The notes under the pieces were generated by a model. It did no database searches. It had not been told where the DNA came from and saw only the letters and a list, made by a program, of their open reading frames with translations. Shown here in pieces: positions 19,566-28,900 of a DNA stretch of 64,000 nucleotides (the stretch's first letter is position 1; the number at the start of each line of letters is the position of its first letter). Position numbers and translations under genes: made by a program. The stretch is taken from the NCBI GenBank assembly GCA_022823305.1, contig JAJDXK010000004.1:62001-126000 (forward strand), written 5' to 3'. This DNA is from Alphaproteobacteria bacterium (lineage in GTDB: Bacteria; Pseudomonadota; Alphaproteobacteria; UBA828).

Positions 19566-20398
19566 TCGAGAAGCTCGGGGCGGCGGTCGGCGCGGTAGGT
19601 GGCGATGGCGCGCCAGCGGTCGAGGTCCTCCTGCGCGATATCGATGCGCGCCACCGCGAGCCCCTCGCCTTCGCTCAGCGCCGCGAGGATCTTTCCCGAA
19701 GGGCCGGCGATGCAGGAATGGCCGAGGCTGGTGAAGGTGAGGCCGGGCGCCGGCTCCTCCTCGCCGACCCGGTTGGCCATGGCGACGAAAGTGCCGTTCT
19801 CCAGCGCGCGGGTGGCGGCGAGTGCCTGCGTCACCGGGCCCGTCCAGCCCCAGGTCTCGCGCTGGTAGGCGTCGCCGATCCAGTTGGTGCTGTTGACGAT
19901 GAGCTCGGCGCCGAGGTCGGCCAGCCGCCGCACGTAGTCGGCGAAGATCAAGTCGTAGCAGATGGTCATGCCGACCCGGCCGAGCGCGGTCTCGGCCACG
20001 CGGGCGCCCTCGCCGAGGCGACAGACCTCGCGCTCGGAGGCGAAGAGGTGGGCCTTGTCGTAGACGGCGAGGCATTGCCCGTCCGGCCCGAAGAGGAGCT
20101 GCGAGTTGTAGACGCCGCCCTCGCGCCTTGTGTAGGCGCCGACGGCCATGGTGAGCCCGTTCTCCCGCGCGATCGCGCCGAGGCGCCGGGCGGCAGGCCC
20201 GTCCGGAGGCTCGGCAAGCGCCTCCAGCCGGTCACCCAGGAAGTAGCCGGTGGTGGCGCACTCGGGGAAGACCGCAAGCTCCGCCCCTTGCGCCGCGGCG
20301 GCGCGGGCGAAGCGGGCGATGGTGGCGAGGTTCGCCTCCACGTCGCCCGTGGTGCAGTCCATCTGCACCACCGCCAGCGTCCAGGCCACGCCGCTCAT
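19562..20398 (-). CDS. Carbon-nitrogen hydrolase (nitrilase superfamily)
   Basis: A 278-residue amidase-type nitrilase-superfamily protein with a complete triad: Glu46 (FPECATTG), Lys115 (YDKAHLF) and Cys147 (TICYDLIF). Members hydrolyse amides or carbamoyl compounds, or transfer the acyl group. The YDKAHLF and CYDLRF-like blocks resemble omega-amidase and N-carbamoyl hydrolase branches, but the substrate is not predictable. A strong AGGAGAGG site precedes the ATG. It begins the nitrilase-SDR-aldolase trio, 21 bases after the FadN-like gene, and may be on the same long transcript. Confidence 0.92.
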   Translation of the reverse strand: MSGVAWTLAVVQMDCTTGDVEANLATIARFARAAAAQGAELAVFPECATTGYFLGDRLEALAEPPDGPAARRLGAIARENGLTMAVGAYTRREGGVYNSQLLFGPDGQCLAVYDKAHLFASEREVCRLGEGARVAETALGRVGMTICYDLIFADYVRRLADLGAELIVNSTNWIGDAYQRETWGWTGPVTQALAATRALENGTFVAMANRVGEEEPAPGLTFTSLGHSCIAGPSGKILAALSEGEGLAVARIDIAQEDLDRWRAIATYRADRRPELLE

Positions 20399-20419
20399 CG
20401 CGCCTCTCCTGCCGCCGGG

Positions 20420-22747
20420 CTAGTTCCTGAGCGGCTTGCCGGTCTCCAGCATGTGCTCCATGCGGGCGATGGTGCCGGGTGTGCGGATCAGCGCGAGCAG
20501 CGCCTCGCGCTCCAGCTCCGAGAGCCGGTCCTCCGGGACCTCCCGGGTGGTATCGGTATCGCCGCCGGTTAGCACGTTGCCGAGGTGCTCCACCACCACG
20601 AGGTCGTGGGGCGTCGCCTTGCGCGTCTTGGCGAGGCCCCTGACTGCCATCTTGAGCGCGACGCGCCCGGTCTTGCCCGGCAGCTTGACCGTCGCGGGCT
20701 CGGGCGGCGCGTAGTCCTCCGCCAGCGCCAGTGCCCTGGCCTTGGCGTCCGCCAGCAGGCGGTCGCGGTTGGCGCTGATGCCGTCGCCCTCGCGCAGGAA
20801 ACCGAGCCCGCGCGCCTGCTTGGCCGAGCGCGAGACCTTGGCGAGGCCGATGGTCTCGAACACCCTGGAGACCGCGGGCATGGCGCCGCCGAAGCCGGTC
20901 TTGCCGCTGGTCAGCGCGCGCACCATCATCTCCTTGCAGCCGCCCCAGCCGGGCACGAGGCCGACGCCGACCTCGACCAGGCCCATGTAGCTCTCGGCAT
21001 GGGCCTGCACGGCGTCGCAGTGCAGCAGGATCTCGCAGCCGCCGCCGAGCGCCATGCCCGACGGCGCGCCCACCACCGGGAAGGGCGCGAACTTGAGCGA
21101 CCTGAAGGCCGCCTGCCCCTCCTCGATGGTCTCCTCGATCATGGACCAGGCCCCGACATTCACGACGAAGAGCGCGAGCCCGAGGTTCATGCCGACGGAG
21201 AAGTTGCTGCCCTCGTTGTGGATCACCAGCGCCCGCATCCCGTCGCCCACGGTCTCCACCGACCGCGTCACCATGGCCATGATCTCGGTATCGAGCGCGT
21301 TCATCTTCGAGTGGAACTCGAGGCAGGCGACGCCGTCGCCGATGTCCCACAGGCTGGCCGAGCCATTCTTCGCCAGCGGCCTGGCCGTGCGCTTGATGTC
21401 GGAGAGCAGCAGAACGCCGTCCGGCCGCGCCAGCGGCACGTAGCGGCAGCCGCCGTCGAGATGCTCGGCGCGGCCCTCTGCGAGCCGATGGAAGCCGCCG
21501 CCCGCCGCCGCCGCCCCGAGCAGCGGCGGGATCTCCCTGCCCTCGCCCGCAAGCTTTTCCGCGAACCAGCCGGCGCCCACCTCGTCGATCAGCGCGAAGG
21601 GGCCGCGCTTCCAGTTGTAGCCGAGGCGCATGGCGCGATCGACCGCCCCCACGTCGCCCGCGATCTCGGGCACCAGGCCGGCGGTGTAGGCGAGCGTGCC
21701 CGACATCACCCGCCAGGCGTATTCGCCGCACTTGTCGGGGAACTCGAAGAGGGCGCGGAGCGAGCGGCCCGCCTGCTCGACGCTCTCGAGCCTCGGGCGG
21801 AGCGCGGGGCCGTATTCGCCGCTCTCGAGGTCGATGACCTGCTTCTCCTTCGTCTCGGAATCGGGCTTCAGCCGGTAGAAGCCGCCCTTGCCCTTGCGCC
21901 CGATGTAGCCCTGCTCGATCATCGACTTGACCAGCGCGGGCTCGTCGTAGACCGCGTGGAAGGCGTCGCTCCCGGGCAGCGAGTCCTTGAGACTCCGGCC
22001 CACCAGCGGCATCAGGTCGAGGCCGACCAGATCGATCAGCCCGAAGACGCCCGTCTTGGGCACGCCGACGGGGCGGGAGAGCAGCGCGTCCGCCTCCTCC
22101 ACCGTCACGCCGCCCTCCATCGCCGCGCGCACGGCGAGCACCAGCCAGTAGGTGCCGATGCGATTGGCGATGAAGCCCGGCGTGTCGTTGCAGGGCACCA
22201 CGCCCTTGCCGAGCTTGCGATCGGCGAAGTCGCAGACGGCCGCCACCGCGTCCGCCCGGGTCTCGGGCCCCGCCACCACCTCCAGCAGCCGCATGTAACG
22301 CGGCGGGTTGAAGAAGTGGGTGATGAGGAAGTCGCGGGCGAATGCCTCCGGCATGCCGTCGAGCAGCATGCGAGCCGGGATCGTCGACGTGTTGGAGGAG
22401 ACGATGGAACCCGCTTTCCGCACCGCATCGATCTTGGCGTAGACGGCCTGCTTGGCGTCGACCCGCTCGATCACCGCCTCGACGATCCAGTCGGCATCGG
22501 CGAGCAGGTCGAGGTGATCCTCGACGTTGCCGGTGGTTATGCGCCTGGCGTCCGCCTTCTCCATGAAGGGGGCGGGGTCGGTCTTGAGCATGCGCGCCAC
22601 CGCGCCGTCTGCGAGCGCGTTCCGGTCGCTCGCGCCGTCGGGCACGATGTCGAGCAGCACCACGTCGTGACCGGCATTGGCGATGTGGGCGGCGATGCCG
22701 CCGCCCATCAGGCCCGCGCCGATGACGGCGGCCTTCTCGATCGCCAT
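20420..22747 (-). CDS. FadN-like 3-hydroxyacyl-CoA dehydrogenase/enoyl-CoA hydratase
   Basis: A 775-residue bifunctional beta-oxidation enzyme with domain order dehydrogenase first, hydratase last, as in FadN and opposite to FadB. Residues 1 to about 300 hold the NAD domain (VIGAGLMGGGIAAHIANAG at 8-26; SSNTSTIP; HFFNPPRYMRLLEVV). A second dehydrogenase C-domain follows (YTAGLVPEI, GYNWKRGPFALIDE). The crotonase part, from about 455, keeps GMALGGGCEI and EVGVGLVPGWGG, with both catalytic glutamates. It hydrates 2-enoyl-CoA and oxidises the L-3-hydroxy product with NAD+. Its ATG overlaps the thiolase stop by one base. Confidence 0.93.
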   Translation of the reverse strand: MAIEKAAVIGAGLMGGGIAAHIANAGHDVVLLDIVPDGASDRNALADGAVARMLKTDPAPFMEKADARRITTGNVEDHLDLLADADWIVEAVIERVDAKQAVYAKIDAVRKAGSIVSSNTSTIPARMLLDGMPEAFARDFLITHFFNPPRYMRLLEVVAGPETRADAVAAVCDFADRKLGKGVVPCNDTPGFIANRIGTYWLVLAVRAAMEGGVTVEEADALLSRPVGVPKTGVFGLIDLVGLDLMPLVGRSLKDSLPGSDAFHAVYDEPALVKSMIEQGYIGRKGKGGFYRLKPDSETKEKQVIDLESGEYGPALRPRLESVEQAGRSLRALFEFPDKCGEYAWRVMSGTLAYTAGLVPEIAGDVGAVDRAMRLGYNWKRGPFALIDEVGAGWFAEKLAGEGREIPPLLGAAAAGGGFHRLAEGRAEHLDGGCRYVPLARPDGVLLLSDIKRTARPLAKNGSASLWDIGDGVACLEFHSKMNALDTEIMAMVTRSVETVGDGMRALVIHNEGSNFSVGMNLGLALFVVNVGAWSMIEETIEEGQAAFRSLKFAPFPVVGAPSGMALGGGCEILLHCDAVQAHAESYMGLVEVGVGLVPGWGGCKEMMVRALTSGKTGFGGAMPAVSRVFETIGLAKVSRSAKQARGLGFLREGDGISANRDRLLADAKARALALAEDYAPPEPATVKLPGKTGRVALKMAVRGLAKTRKATPHDLVVVEHLGNVLTGGDTDTTREVPEDRLSELEREALLALIRTPGTIARMEHMLETGKPLRN

Positions 22748-23883
22748 CAAGCGGCCTCGAGCACGGTGGAGATGCCCTGGCCACCGCCGATGCACTGGGT
22801 GGCGAGCGCGTAGCGCTTGTCCTCGCGGCTGAGGATCTGCGCCGCCTTGCCGGTGATGCGCGCGCCGGTGGCGCCCAGCGGGTGGCCGATGGCGATGGCG
22901 CCGCCGTCGATGTTCATGCGCTCCAGGTCGATGGCGAGCTCGCGCACGCAGGCGAGCGCCTGCACCGCGAAGGCCTCGTTGAGCTCGACCACGTCGACGT
23001 CGGCCATCTTGATGCCGGCACGCGCCAGCGCCTTCTCCGACGAGACCACCGGGCCGTAGCCCATGATCTCGGGCGCACACCCGGCGACCGCGATGGCCTT
23101 GATGCGGGCGAGCACGGAAAGGTCGTTGCGTGCGGCGAACTCCTCGGTGCAGACCAGCACCGCGGCAGCACCGTCGGTGAGCGGCGACGAGGTGCCGGCG
23201 GTGACGGTGCCGTCCGCATCGAAGGCGGGCTCCAGCCCGGCGAGCACCTCCGGGTTGGTGCCGGGGCGGATGCAGCCGTCGCGCTCGACCGTGCCCTCCG
23301 CCGTCTCGACCGCGATCACCTCGCCCGCGAACCTGCCGTCCTCCCAGGCGGCGGCTGCGCGGGCGTGGCTGGTGACGGCCAGCGCCTCCTGCTCCTCGCG
23401 CGTGATCTGGTACTTGCGCGCGAGGTTCTCGGCGGTCTCGCCCATCGACATGTAGGCGCCCTCGTTCTTCTCGTAGAGGTCGGGATTGGGCGCGGGGTTG
23501 AAGCCGCCCATGGGCACCCGGCTCATGGATTCCACGCCGGCGCAGATGAAGGCCTCACCCGCATCCATGCGGATGGCGCCGGCTGCGATGTGGATCGCCT
23601 GCATCGACGAGCCGCAGAAGCGGTTGACGGTGGCGCCGGCGACCGAGATCGGCAGGTCGGCGATCAGGGCCACGATGCGGCCGAGGTTGAAGCCCTGCTC
23701 GCCCTCGGGGAAGGCGCAGCCGATGATCAGGTCCTCGATCTCGGCGGGGTCGACGCCGGTCTGGGCCAGCAGGCCGTGAACGACCTCTGCGGCGAGGTCG
23801 TCCGGCCGCTTCTCGACCAGCGCGCCCTTGTGGGCGAAGTGAAAGGGCGAACGGGCATAGCCGGCGATGACGGCGTTCTTCAT
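22747..23883 (-). CDS. Acetyl-CoA acyltransferase (thiolase)
   Basis: A 378-residue thiolase for the last step of beta-oxidation. The acyl-accepting Cys90 is in VNRFCGSSMQAI; NEAFAVQ, GHPLGATGAR and the C-terminal CIGGGQG carry the other catalytic residues, so the active site is complete. The lack of the shorter biosynthetic-thiolase loop and the partner gene indicate degradation (FadA-like). AAGAGGC precedes the ATG. It is coupled to the FadN-like gene downstream and lies 55 bases after the acyl-CoA synthetase gene. Confidence 0.94.
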   Translation of the reverse strand: MKNAVIAGYARSPFHFAHKGALVEKRPDDLAAEVVHGLLAQTGVDPAEIEDLIIGCAFPEGEQGFNLGRIVALIADLPISVAGATVNRFCGSSMQAIHIAAGAIRMDAGEAFICAGVESMSRVPMGGFNPAPNPDLYEKNEGAYMSMGETAENLARKYQITREEQEALAVTSHARAAAAWEDGRFAGEVIAVETAEGTVERDGCIRPGTNPEVLAGLEPAFDADGTVTAGTSSPLTDGAAAVLVCTEEFAARNDLSVLARIKAIAVAGCAPEIMGYGPVVSSEKALARAGIKMADVDVVELNEAFAVQALACVRELAIDLERMNIDGGAIAIGHPLGATGARITGKAAQILSREDKRYALATQCIGGGQGISTVLEAA

Positions 23884-23938
23884 GGGCTCAGGCCTCTTGC
23901 TCAGTCTGATTTCGGTGTGTCGCGGCGTCGTGCGGCGC

Positions 23939-25657
23939 TCAGGCGGAGGCGTCGGCGCCCTGCTTGGCCGCCTCTTCGGCGATCAGCTCCTTCTTGGAGA
24001 GCTTGCCGATGATGGTCTTCGGCAGCTCGTCGCGGAACTCGATCTGCTTGGGCATCTCGATCGGCGAAAGCTTGTCCTTGAGAAAGCCGGTCAGCTCGTC
24101 CGCGCTCAGGCTCTCGCCCTCCTTGAGCCGGACGAAGGCCTTGACGGTCTGCTGGCGGTGGGCGTCGTCGACGCCGATCACCGTCACCTCCAGTACCGAC
24201 GGGTGCTTGTAGATCGCCTCCTCCACGTGGCGCGGATAGACGTTGTAGCCGCCGGCGATGATGACCTCCTTCAGCCGGTCGATGAGGTAGACGTAGCCGT
24301 CCTCGTCGATGCGGCCGACGTCGCCGGTGTGGAAACGCCCGCCGGCGAAGGCACGTGCGTTCTCCTCGTCGCGCTTCCAGTAGCCCTTCATCACCTGCGG
24401 GCCCGTGATGCAGATCTCGCCGATCTCGCCCTGGGGCAGCACCGTCTCGGGCTCGTCGATCGAGGTGATCTCGACCACGGTGCCGGGCACCGGCACGCCG
24501 AGCGATCCCTCGCGGCTTCCCCCCGGCGTGGTCGGGTTGCAGATCGCGACCGGCGAGGTCTCGCTCAACCCGTAGCCTTCCACCAGGGTGCAGCCGGAGA
24601 GCTTCTGGAACTTCTCCTGCACCTCGCGCGGCAGCGAGGCGCCGCCCGAGAGGCAGAGCTTGATCGAGGAGAGGTCGTACTTGCCTGCCGCCACGTCGGG
24701 GTGGCCGTTGATCGCGATGTAGATGGTGGGCACGGCGGGGAAGAAGGTCGGCCGCTTCTTGTGGACGACCTTGAGCACGGTGTCGAGCTCGAAGCGCGGC
24801 AGCAGGATCATCTTCGCGCCGACCTTGATGCTGAAATTCATCACCACGGCCATGGCGAAGACGTGGAAGAGGGGCAGCACGCCGACCATGACCTCGCGGC
24901 CTTCCTCGGTATCCGGCATCATCATCGCCCCCTGCGCCACGTTCGCGCTGAGGTTGGCGTGAGTCAGCATCGCGCCCTTGGAGGTTCCGGTGGTGCCGCC
25001 GGTGTACTGCAGCACCGCGACGTCCTCCCTCGCGTCGATCTCCACCGGCGACGGCCTGCCGGCGTTGTCGAGCAGCGCGCTGAAGCGGACGTGGCGGGAA
25101 TCGCGTGGAATCTTGGCGATCTCCTTGCCCTTGACGATGGGGAAGAGCAGCCGCTTGAGGCCGGGCAGCATCTCCGCCATGGAGACGATCACCAGATGCG
25201 TGAGCCGCGTCTGGTCGAGGGCGATGCGGGCCTTGTCGTAGAGGATGGAGAGGTCGAGGGTGACCAGGATGTCGGCCTCCGCATCCTCGATCTGGAACTT
25301 GATCTCCTCGATGGCGTAGAGCGGGTTGACGTTGACCACCGTCCCGCCCGCCTTGAGCACGCCGTAGTAGACCGCGATGAAGGCGGGGCAGTTGGGCAGC
25401 AGGATGCCGACCTTGGTGCCCTTGCCGACGCCGAGCTTCTGGAAGCCCTCGGCCGCCCGGTTCGCCTGTGCGCCCAGCTCGCGGTAGCTGGTGATCTTGT
25501 CCATGAAGTCGACCGCCGGCCGGTCGCCGAAGCGGGCCACGGCATCGTCCATCAGTCGGTGCAGCGGCCCCGTCGGCAGCGGCGCGTGCCAGTCGACGTT
25601 TTCGGGATAGGATTTCTCCCAAGGGTGGGCTGCGCCCTGCGCGTCGCTCTCAGCCAT
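23939..25657 (-). CDS. Long-chain acyl-CoA synthetase (FadD-like)
   Basis: A 572-residue AMP-forming fatty acyl-CoA ligase. The P-loop is YTGGTTGTSKGAMLTH, followed by EGYGLSETSP, the FHTGDVGRIDEDGYVYLIDR-type motor region (blocks around residues 420-440), KEVIIAGGYNVYPRHVEE and the catalytic lysine in IIGKLSKKEL. It begins the beta-oxidation operon with the thiolase and FadN-like genes. A strong AGGAG lies at the right distance. It is transcribed away from the polyketide synthase gene across a 283-base gap, so the two may share a regulatory region; whether it also feeds a fatty-acyl starter to the synthase is open. Confidence 0.93.
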   Translation of the reverse strand: MAESDAQGAAHPWEKSYPENVDWHAPLPTGPLHRLMDDAVARFGDRPAVDFMDKITSYRELGAQANRAAEGFQKLGVGKGTKVGILLPNCPAFIAVYYGVLKAGGTVVNVNPLYAIEEIKFQIEDAEADILVTLDLSILYDKARIALDQTRLTHLVIVSMAEMLPGLKRLLFPIVKGKEIAKIPRDSRHVRFSALLDNAGRPSPVEIDAREDVAVLQYTGGTTGTSKGAMLTHANLSANVAQGAMMMPDTEEGREVMVGVLPLFHVFAMAVVMNFSIKVGAKMILLPRFELDTVLKVVHKKRPTFFPAVPTIYIAINGHPDVAAGKYDLSSIKLCLSGGASLPREVQEKFQKLSGCTLVEGYGLSETSPVAICNPTTPGGSREGSLGVPVPGTVVEITSIDEPETVLPQGEIGEICITGPQVMKGYWKRDEENARAFAGGRFHTGDVGRIDEDGYVYLIDRLKEVIIAGGYNVYPRHVEEAIYKHPSVLEVTVIGVDDAHRQQTVKAFVRLKEGESLSADELTGFLKDKLSPIEMPKQIEFRDELPKTIIGKLSKKELIAEEAAKQGADASA

Positions 25658-25940
25658 GCGCTCCGCTCCTTACGTCCCGGGAATCGCGTCCCTGCCCTGT
25701 CCAGGTGCCGGGGAAGCGCTCGGAGGCACTATGGAAACCCCCCTTGCCGCCGTCAAGGCGGGAAACCGGAATGTGCTGCCCTGGTTCGACATGTCGCTCC
25801 CGGCTTGCGGCGATGCCATGGCCGCGCCGGCGCCGCTCAAGTATGATTGAGGCGAGACAAACCGCGATGGGTCGGCAACGAGCGTGCGCGGAGGGGCCGC
25901 GCACCGATATCTCTCCTTCGGCACCGTATCGAGAGAGACC
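25658..25940. promoter_or_regulatory. Divergent intergenic region before the PKS
   Basis: A 283-base gap between the divergent fadD-like and PKS genes that must carry promoters for both directions. A TATGAT at 25842-25847 (5 of 6 matches to a sigma-70 -10 box) faces the PKS, but the sequence 17 bases upstream is a poor -35, so it may need an activator. GAGAGA at 25931-25936 is the PKS ribosome site. No operator symmetry or small gene is evident. Confidence 0.35.
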
Positions 25941-28900
25941 ATGAGTTCAACGGGGGGCGAAAACGCGGCTGCCATCGTCGGGTACGGTCATCGTATGCCC
26001 GGCGGACTGCAGTCGGACTCCGATTTCTGGCGCCTGCTCAGCGAGCGGGAGATCGTCCAGGAGCCGATCAGGGGTCGCTATGGCAGGGGCCACCACCCCA
26101 TAGGGGAATTCTCAGGCCCGGGGCGTCTTGCCAGCCCCTACGAGGGTCTGATTCGCGACGAAGACGAACTGCTCTTCGACCGGACCTTCTTCGGCATGTC
26201 TCACAATGAATTGAGGCAGACCGAGCCGCAGGTCAGGATGCTGCTCAATTGCGCGTGGGAGACCATCGAACACGCCGGTTGGGACCTCCATTCGTTGCGC
26301 AACAGCCCCACCGGGGTCTTCGTCGGCTCGCAGGTGCCGGCGGTGTCCAACTGGCGGCCGCAGCACGGCGTCACGGAGAACTCCGTGTCCGGCATCAGCC
26401 TTGCCATGCTGGCCAACCGGGTCTCGTACCACTTCAACCTCATGGGGTCGTCCGCGACCTACTGCACGGCATGCTCCGCCGGGCTGAGCGCGCTGCACGC
26501 GGCGATGAACGCGCTTGCCTGCGGCGACTGCGACCAGGCACTTGTCGGCGCCGTCACCTATCTGGGCAGCGCCAGGATGAGCAGCGGCTTCAACCTCATG
26601 GGAGTCATCAGCCCCGAGGGCAGGTGCCGCTCCTTCGATGCCGGTGCCAACGGCTACATGCGCTCCGAAGGATCGTTCTGCTTTGCCATCAAGCCGCTGG
26701 CGGCGGCCGAGCGGGACGGCGACGCGATCTACGCCGTGATCGAGGCGACCGCAGTCAATGCGGCGGGCACGGCGGACGGCACCGAAGGGCTCGCGCCGGG
26801 CCGCTTCATCAGCGCGCCAACCCGCCATTCCCAGGCCCAGTTGATGCGTGAGGCCGGCGCCCGCGCCGGCCTCGCGCCCGGCGACTTCGACTACATCGAG
26901 GCGCACGCGACAGGCACCGCGGTCGGCGACCCGATCGAGGGCAACGCCATCGTGGAGGCATTCGCCGACCCCGGGCGCGACGTTCCGCTCAGGGTCTCCA
27001 GCGTCAAGAGCAACGTCGGACACATGGAGGCCGCCGCCTTCCACTGCGCCCTGCTCAAGGTCGTCCTGATGATGCAGCGGCGCACCTTCGCGCCCACGTC
27101 GAACAACTTCCAGGTGCCCAACCCCGAAATCGACTTCGACTCCTGCCCCATGCGGGTGCAGACGGAGTGCGAACCCTTCCCCCGGCATCCCGTCGTGGTC
27201 GGGATCAACTCGTTCGGCTTCGGCGGGGCCAACGGGCACTGCGTGGTGCGCGAGTACCGGCCGGCGCGGCCCAGGCTCTGGTCGGTGCCGCTGGCGCCGC
27301 AGGCCGGCTTCATGATCCCCCTCTCGGCACGCACGCCCAGGGCGCTGGCCGAGAGCGCGAGGCGGCTGCGCGGCACGCTCGACGGGGAAGAGGCGGACCT
27401 CTACGCGCTCGCCGGCACTCTCAGCCGCCGCCGCACCCACTTCGCCGCGCGGACGGCGTTCGCGGTGCGCAACGTGCAGGAGCTCGCAGAGGCGCTGGAT
27501 ACCTTCGCGGAAGAGGAGGCGCCTGTCGCCACCGCAGGGGAGGGCGAGCGGCGGCTGGCGATGGTCTTCGCCGGGCAGGGCACGCAGTGGGCCGGCTGCG
27601 GCCGCGATCTCTACGACGCACATCCCGTCTTCCGCCGCGTCATCGACGCCGTCGACGCGCACTGGCGGGAGCACGCGGAGAGCTCGTTGCGCGAGGCCTG
27701 CTTCGAGGCCCCGCAGGCCGCCCTCGACGAGTGCGCGCTGGCGCAGCCCGTGATCTTCGCCATCCAGTGCGCCCTGGTGGAGCTGTTCAAGACCTGGGGC
27801 GTCCACCCCGACTGCGTCCTCGGGCACAGCTCCGGCGAGGTCGCCGCGGCCTATGCCTCGGGCGCGCTCTCGCTCGCCGACGCGACGCGCCTCGTGTTCC
27901 ACCGCGCTACCCTGCAGCAGCGCGTGGCGGGGTCGGGGCGCATGCTGGCGATCGGCCTCGATCGGCCGGGGGTGGAAGAGCTGCTGGACGGCCTGGACAT
28001 TCCCTTCCGCCTGGACGGGAGCCGGCCCGTCCTGGTCGAGATCGCCTGCGAGAACGCGCCGGCCAACACCGTCATCTGCGGCCGCGAGGCCGAGCTGCAG
28101 CCCGTGATCGACGAGCTGGACCGGCGCAGCCTCCAGAACCGGCTGATCCCGGGCAACATCGCCTTCCACTCCCGGGCGATGGACGAGATCAGGGACGATG
28201 CGCTGGACGCGCTCGCCTTCCTCGACGAGCGCGCCTTCGACGCCGACGTGCCCTTCGTCTCGTCGGTGACGGGCGTCGAGACGGAGCGGCTGGACAGCGC
28301 CTACTGGTGGTCGAACATTCGCAGGCCGGTCCGCTTCGCCGCCGCGATGGAGACCGTCACGCGCGACCACAGGCCCGACGTGGTGCTGGAGCTCGCGCCC
28401 CACTCGGCCCTGCAGCCCATCATCGCCCAATGCGTGGAGGGCGGATCGTCGCCGCCCGTCTCCGTTCCGACCTTCATGCGGGACGAGGACACGTGCCACG
28501 GCTTCCGCGAATCGCTGGGCGCCCTCTTCAGGGCCGGCGTGGCCCTGGACTTCGCGGCCCAGTATCCGCGGCCCGAACCCATCGCCCACCTGCTGCCCGG
28601 ACATCCGAGAGACGAGAAGAGGACCGTCGACACCACGCTGGACGACGAGTTCTTCCTGAATCAAGGCGAGTACGCACACGGCCCCCTGGTCGGTCACCGG
28701 ATTCCGAGCGACCATCTGCTGTTCGAGGCGCGGCTGTCCGAAAGGGCTTTTCCGTGGCTGGCGGAGCACCGCGTCCATCACGCGCCGATCATGCCGGCCG
28801 CCGGCTATATCGAGCTGCTGTTGCAGGCTCTGGGCGGCGTTCCGGTCCATTTCGACGTGCTCGAGTTCTTGCAGCCCTGCCCCATCCCGAAGACTCCGGT

